Positions 6,121 through 8,258 of a stretch of DNA of 8,258 nucleotides are shown here, one piece after another; the stretch's first letter is position 1, and the number at the start of each line of letters is the position of its first letter. Location: positions 1-8,258 of the forward strand of contig CAMOMM010000031.1 in assembly GCA_946619805.1 (NCBI GenBank). Direction: 5' to 3'. This DNA is from an uncultured Bacillota bacterium. Lineage in GTDB: Bacteria; Bacillota_I; Bacilli_A; Erysipelotrichales; Erysipelotrichaceae. Both the position numbers and the translations under genes were made by a program. The notes under the pieces are model-generated. The model did not search any database, had not been told where the DNA came from, and saw only the letters and a program-made list of their open reading frames with translations.

Positions 6121-6798
6121 ATGAAAAAACTAATTGAAAAGATCAGAAAGATTCCAAAGTGGGGCTATGCAGTCGGGCTGTTCTATTTCGGACTGCAGTA
6201 TGGAATGTACCGTCTGGGCGAATGGCTTAGTGTTGTCATCGGTACCAAACGGAATGCCTTTGAATGGAAGATCCCGTTCATTGACGACCGGATTCCGCTT
6301 ATCCCGGCAACAGTGGTCATTTATCTGTTTTCATATGTTTTCTGGATCTGCGGACCTATTGCGGTATCACTGACCAGTAAAAAGAACTTCAGAAAGTACA
6401 TCATCGGTCTCACGCTGGCTTACATCATAGGTTTCCTGTTCTTTGTCTTCATGCCTACCTACATGGACAGGGTAAAGGAAGGACTGATGGAACAGGCTGC
6501 CAAACCGGGAATGTTTAACAAACTTCTGGCCACGGTTTATGGAGCCGATGGCAGTGATATGGCCTATAATCTGGTTCCGTCTTATCACTGTCTGATCAGT
6601 GCATACTGTTATCTTGGCGTCCGTAAGCAGCCGGAAATCTCCAAAGGATTCAGAGTATATTCTCTGATCATGGCGATTCTCATCAGTATTTCCACTGTAT
6701 GTACCAAGCAGCATTACATCATAGATGTTGTGTTTGGAGTAGGAATATCGATAGGCTGTTATCTGTTAATGAACAGAATATATTCAGAGAAAAACTAA
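6121..6798 (+). CDS. PAP2-family membrane phosphatase, inositol phosphorylceramide synthase-like type
   Basis: A 225-residue multi-pass membrane protein of the type 2 phosphatidic acid phosphatase superfamily, which removes or transfers phosphate groups on lipid substrates at the membrane. The second signature motif is VPSYHCLIS (152-160, with His156 as catalytic acid/base candidate). The third is STVCTKQHYIIDVVFG (191-206, with His198 as the phosphohistidine nucleophile and Asp202 beside it). The 'TKQHYIIDV' form without Arg after the Ser is the pattern of the IPC-synthase-like PAP2 subgroup. A canonical first motif (KxxxxxxRP) is not obvious; Arg117 in FMPTYMDR, after helix 92-111, is the likely counterpart. 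Hydrophobic segments are at about 17-40, 60-84, 92-111, 150-166, 177-193 and 200-217. A terminator follows the stop codon at once. The lipid substrate is unknown and I see no link to the nucleoside genes. Confidence 0.82.
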   Translation: MKKLIEKIRKIPKWGYAVGLFYFGLQYGMYRLGEWLSVVIGTKRNAFEWKIPFIDDRIPLIPATVVIYLFSYVFWICGPIAVSLTSKKNFRKYIIGLTLAYIIGFLFFVFMPTYMDRVKEGLMEQAAKPGMFNKLLATVYGADGSDMAYNLVPSYHCLISAYCYLGVRKQPEISKGFRVYSLIMAILISISTVCTKQHYIIDVVFGVGISIGCYLLMNRIYSEKN

Positions 6799-6821
6799 AA
6801 AACAGGATCGCTCCTGTTTTT
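6798..6821. terminator. Bidirectional rho-independent terminator between convergent genes
   Basis: Arms 6798-6807 (AAAAACAGGA) and 6812-6821 (TCCTGTTTTT) form a perfect 10-bp stem with a 4-nt loop (TCGC). Because the stem starts with A5 and ends with T5, it offers a T tract in both directions. It can end the + strand PAP2 transcript and the - strand epimerase transcript. It overlaps the last base of the PAP2 stop codon (6796-6798) and the epimerase stop codon (6820-6822). Confidence 0.88.
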
Positions 6822-7659
6822 AAATCAGTTCAAAGTAGTATCCGCATTCAAACACCTGACCAGGTGGCAGAAGGTTATTCTCCGTGTCATCTCGGAAGGT
6901 GTTTTCCTTTGGCAGATCATTATCAGGGAACCATGGTTCAATGCAGACAAACGGGGCACTGTCACTGGCATGCCAGAAACCTACTGAAGCATAGCCGTCA
7001 ATCCCCACTCTGATGGTATGTCTGCCATTGGTCAGCTGAGCCCATGAGGACTTAAGCTGATGATTATGATAGAAGAATGAAGGGAAGAGGCTGACATCTT
7101 TCAGAGAGAAACTGTTTCCGTCAGGAATGTCTCTTTCAGGATGGCTCAGATTTTCTGCCTGCTCAAATTCAATGCGGTAATTCTTATAGCTTTCCCTGCG
7201 GTCCATCGGGCAGTTGAAAGCAGGATGGAAGCCGATCATAAACGGCAGCATCTTTTCGTCGCGGTTGGTCACGGTGCAGTTTATTAACAGTTTGTGGCCC
7301 TGCAGCTTATATCTTAATTCGACAGAGAAAAGGAACGGATAAACTCTCATGGTATTGAAATCTGACTGTAATACCAGAACTACTTCATCATCTCTGACTT
7401 CGGTAAAGGTAAATTCAGCGTCTCTGGCAAAACCATGCTGACCGCAGCAGTATTCCTTTCCATCATAGGTGTATTTGCCATCCTTCAGCGGTCCGGCATA
7501 CGGGAACAGAAGAGGATTGCAGTTGCGCCAGTGCTGAGGGTTGCGGGACCAGATCGTTTCAACTGTGCTTCCGACCTTCCTGAAACTGATGACTTCCGCA
7601 GCATGGGAACTGACAGTTGCCTGTACGAAGTTATTTTTAATGGTGATTTCCTTACTCAT
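6820..7659 (-). CDS. Aldose 1-epimerase (mutarotase), LacX-like
   Basis: A 279-residue member of the galactose mutarotase-like family, close to the LacX-type length (~290-300). These cytosolic beta-sandwich enzymes interconvert alpha and beta anomers of aldoses or bind sugar phosphates. The three active-site landmarks are present: His75 in GQHGFAR (73-79), His145 in IGFHPAF (142-148) and the general base candidate Glu241 in CIEPWF (239-244). NPLLFPYAGPL (48-58) is also typical of the subgroup. The ATG is preceded by a perfect AAAGGAGG and overlaps the end of the upstream pseudouridine synthase gene by 8 nt, so the two are co-transcribed and probably coupled. Its stop codon lies in the shared terminator. 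The role may be general sugar handling; the substrate is not evident. Confidence 0.88.
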   Translation of the reverse strand: MSKEITIKNNFVQATVSSHAAEVISFRKVGSTVETIWSRNPQHWRNCNPLLFPYAGPLKDGKYTYDGKEYCCGQHGFARDAEFTFTEVRDDEVVLVLQSDFNTMRVYPFLFSVELRYKLQGHKLLINCTVTNRDEKMLPFMIGFHPAFNCPMDRRESYKNYRIEFEQAENLSHPERDIPDGNSFSLKDVSLFPSFFYHNHQLKSSWAQLTNGRHTIRVGIDGYASVGFWHASDSAPFVCIEPWFPDNDLPKENTFRDDTENNLLPPGQVFECGYYFELI

Positions 7660-8258
7660 TATCTGAGCCTCCTTTCAGCTTTTCAATTTCCTCTGCTGTC
7701 AGTTCACGGTATTCACCGACTGCGAGGTTTTCTATGTTCAGAAATGAATATTCTGTTCTTTTCAGATAAGTGACGGTGCTGCCAAGATAGCCGATCATTC
7801 TTCTGACCTGATGGAACTTTCCTTCATGGATGGTCAGATAGCCGGATGTTGCGGTGAGCAGTTCAAGCTTTCCCGGCAGAGAAGTAAAGTCGGAAAACTC
7901 AATTGGCTTTGAAAGTATCAGTGCAGCCTCAGAAGGCAGCGGTTTGTCGCATTCAAAATAATATTTCTTATCAACATGATATTTAGGCGATATCAGCTGA
8001 TGGGTCAGCTGTCCGTCATTGGTAATTAATAACAGGCCTTCGGTTTCCTTGTCCAGTCTGCCGACAGGATTAAGATCCCTGAAATATCCCGGGACAAGTT
8101 CGCAGACATTGGGAGAACCGTCTTTGGTACAGAGGTAGCCGGCAGGTTTGTTCAGCAGAAAATATTGATATTGCCGGTAAACAAGCGGTTCGCCTTCCAG
8201 ACAGACATAAGATGATTCAGTGACCTTGTAGTCAGGCTTTCTGATGATTTCCTCATCA
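7652..8258 (-). CDS. Pseudouridine synthase, RsuA/RluB family (5' end outside window)
   Basis: An open frame of 202 codons on the - strand enters at the right edge of the window and ends at TAA 7652-7654. I translated it by hand. It reads DEEIIRKPDYKV at the visible N-terminus, then YFLLNKPAGYLCTKDG (about visible residues 32-47), the catalytic signature NPVGRLDKETEGLLLITNDG (about 63-82, with the nucleophilic Asp at visible residue 69) and GKFHQVRRM (about 149-157). These mark the RsuA/RluB/RluE/RluF branch, which isomerises one uridine in 16S or 23S rRNA. The N-terminal S4 RNA-binding domain, if present, lies beyond the edge with only its trailing segment visible. The spacing and 'LCT' after the NKPAG motif suggest an RsuA-like 16S enzyme, but this is not certain. 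The last 8 nt overlap the aldose epimerase start (ATGAGTAA). Confidence 0.88.
   Translation of the reverse strand, partial: DEEIIRKPDYKVTESSYVCLEGEPLVYRQYQYFLLNKPAGYLCTKDGSPNVCELVPGYFRDLNPVGRLDKETEGLLLITNDGQLTHQLISPKYHVDKKYYFECDKPLPSEAALILSKPIEFSDFTSLPGKLELLTATSGYLTIHEGKFHQVRRMIGYLGSTVTYLKRTEYSFLNIENLAVGEYRELTAEEIEKLKGGSDNE
7668..7675 (-). promoter_or_regulatory. Ribosome binding site for the aldose epimerase gene
   Basis: On the - strand AAAGGAGG lies 8 nt before the ATG at 7659-7657, inside the final codons of the pseudouridine synthase gene. It fixes the epimerase start and explains how a gene whose start overlaps its neighbour's stop can be well translated. Confidence 0.8.

Noticed and set aside
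6699..7013. A 104-codon + strand open frame spanning the terminator
   Set aside because: It runs out of frame through the PAP2 3' end, crosses the strong terminator and continues opposite the epimerase gene.

Overview
The window looks like chromosomal DNA from a mid-GC Firmicute. Supporting signs are strong AGGAGG-type ribosome binding sites, tightly packed same-strand genes, AGA as the favoured Arg codon beside abundant CTG Leu codons, an ECF-type transporter ATPase and a lipobox lipoprotein. Erysipelotrichia or a related gut lineage is a guess. Coding density is very high, no stretch over 100 bases lacks a gene, and I see no tRNA, rRNA, CRISPR, IS element or phage gene.

Left block (1-5137, + strand): six genes run head to tail with gaps of 0, 1, 2, 4 and 14 nt, so they almost certainly form one operon whose start lies upstream of the window. 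In order they are the C-terminal end of an ECF-type ABC ATPase, an MFS transporter, a uridine-phosphorylase-like enzyme, a TenA/thiaminase-II-like protein, an inosine/uridine-type nucleoside hydrolase, and a protein related to L-fucose/arabinose isomerases. This reads as uptake of a nucleoside-like or pyrimidine-containing compound, cleavage of its C-N bond by up to three different enzymes, and handling of the released sugar. No standard pathway I know uses exactly this set. The TenA-like protein carries Asn where canonical TenA has its pyrimidine-contacting Asp. The hydrolase lacks the usual His before its distal metal-ligand Asp. The phosphorylase lacks an obvious counterpart of the uracil-binding Arg. 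Together these suggest a non-standard substrate, and this block is the most interesting part of the window.

Middle block (5149-6798, + strand): a lipoprotein of unknown function follows the isomerase-like gene by 11 nt and may be co-transcribed. After a 78-nt gap holding a 13-bp hairpin comes a PAP2-type membrane phosphatase of the IPC-synthase-like kind. A rho-independent terminator follows directly.

Right block (6820-8258, - strand): a convergent gene pair. A pseudouridine synthase of the RsuA/RluB family (5' end outside the window) overlaps by 8 nt the start of a LacX-like aldose 1-epimerase, whose stop codon lies inside the terminator shared with the PAP2 gene.
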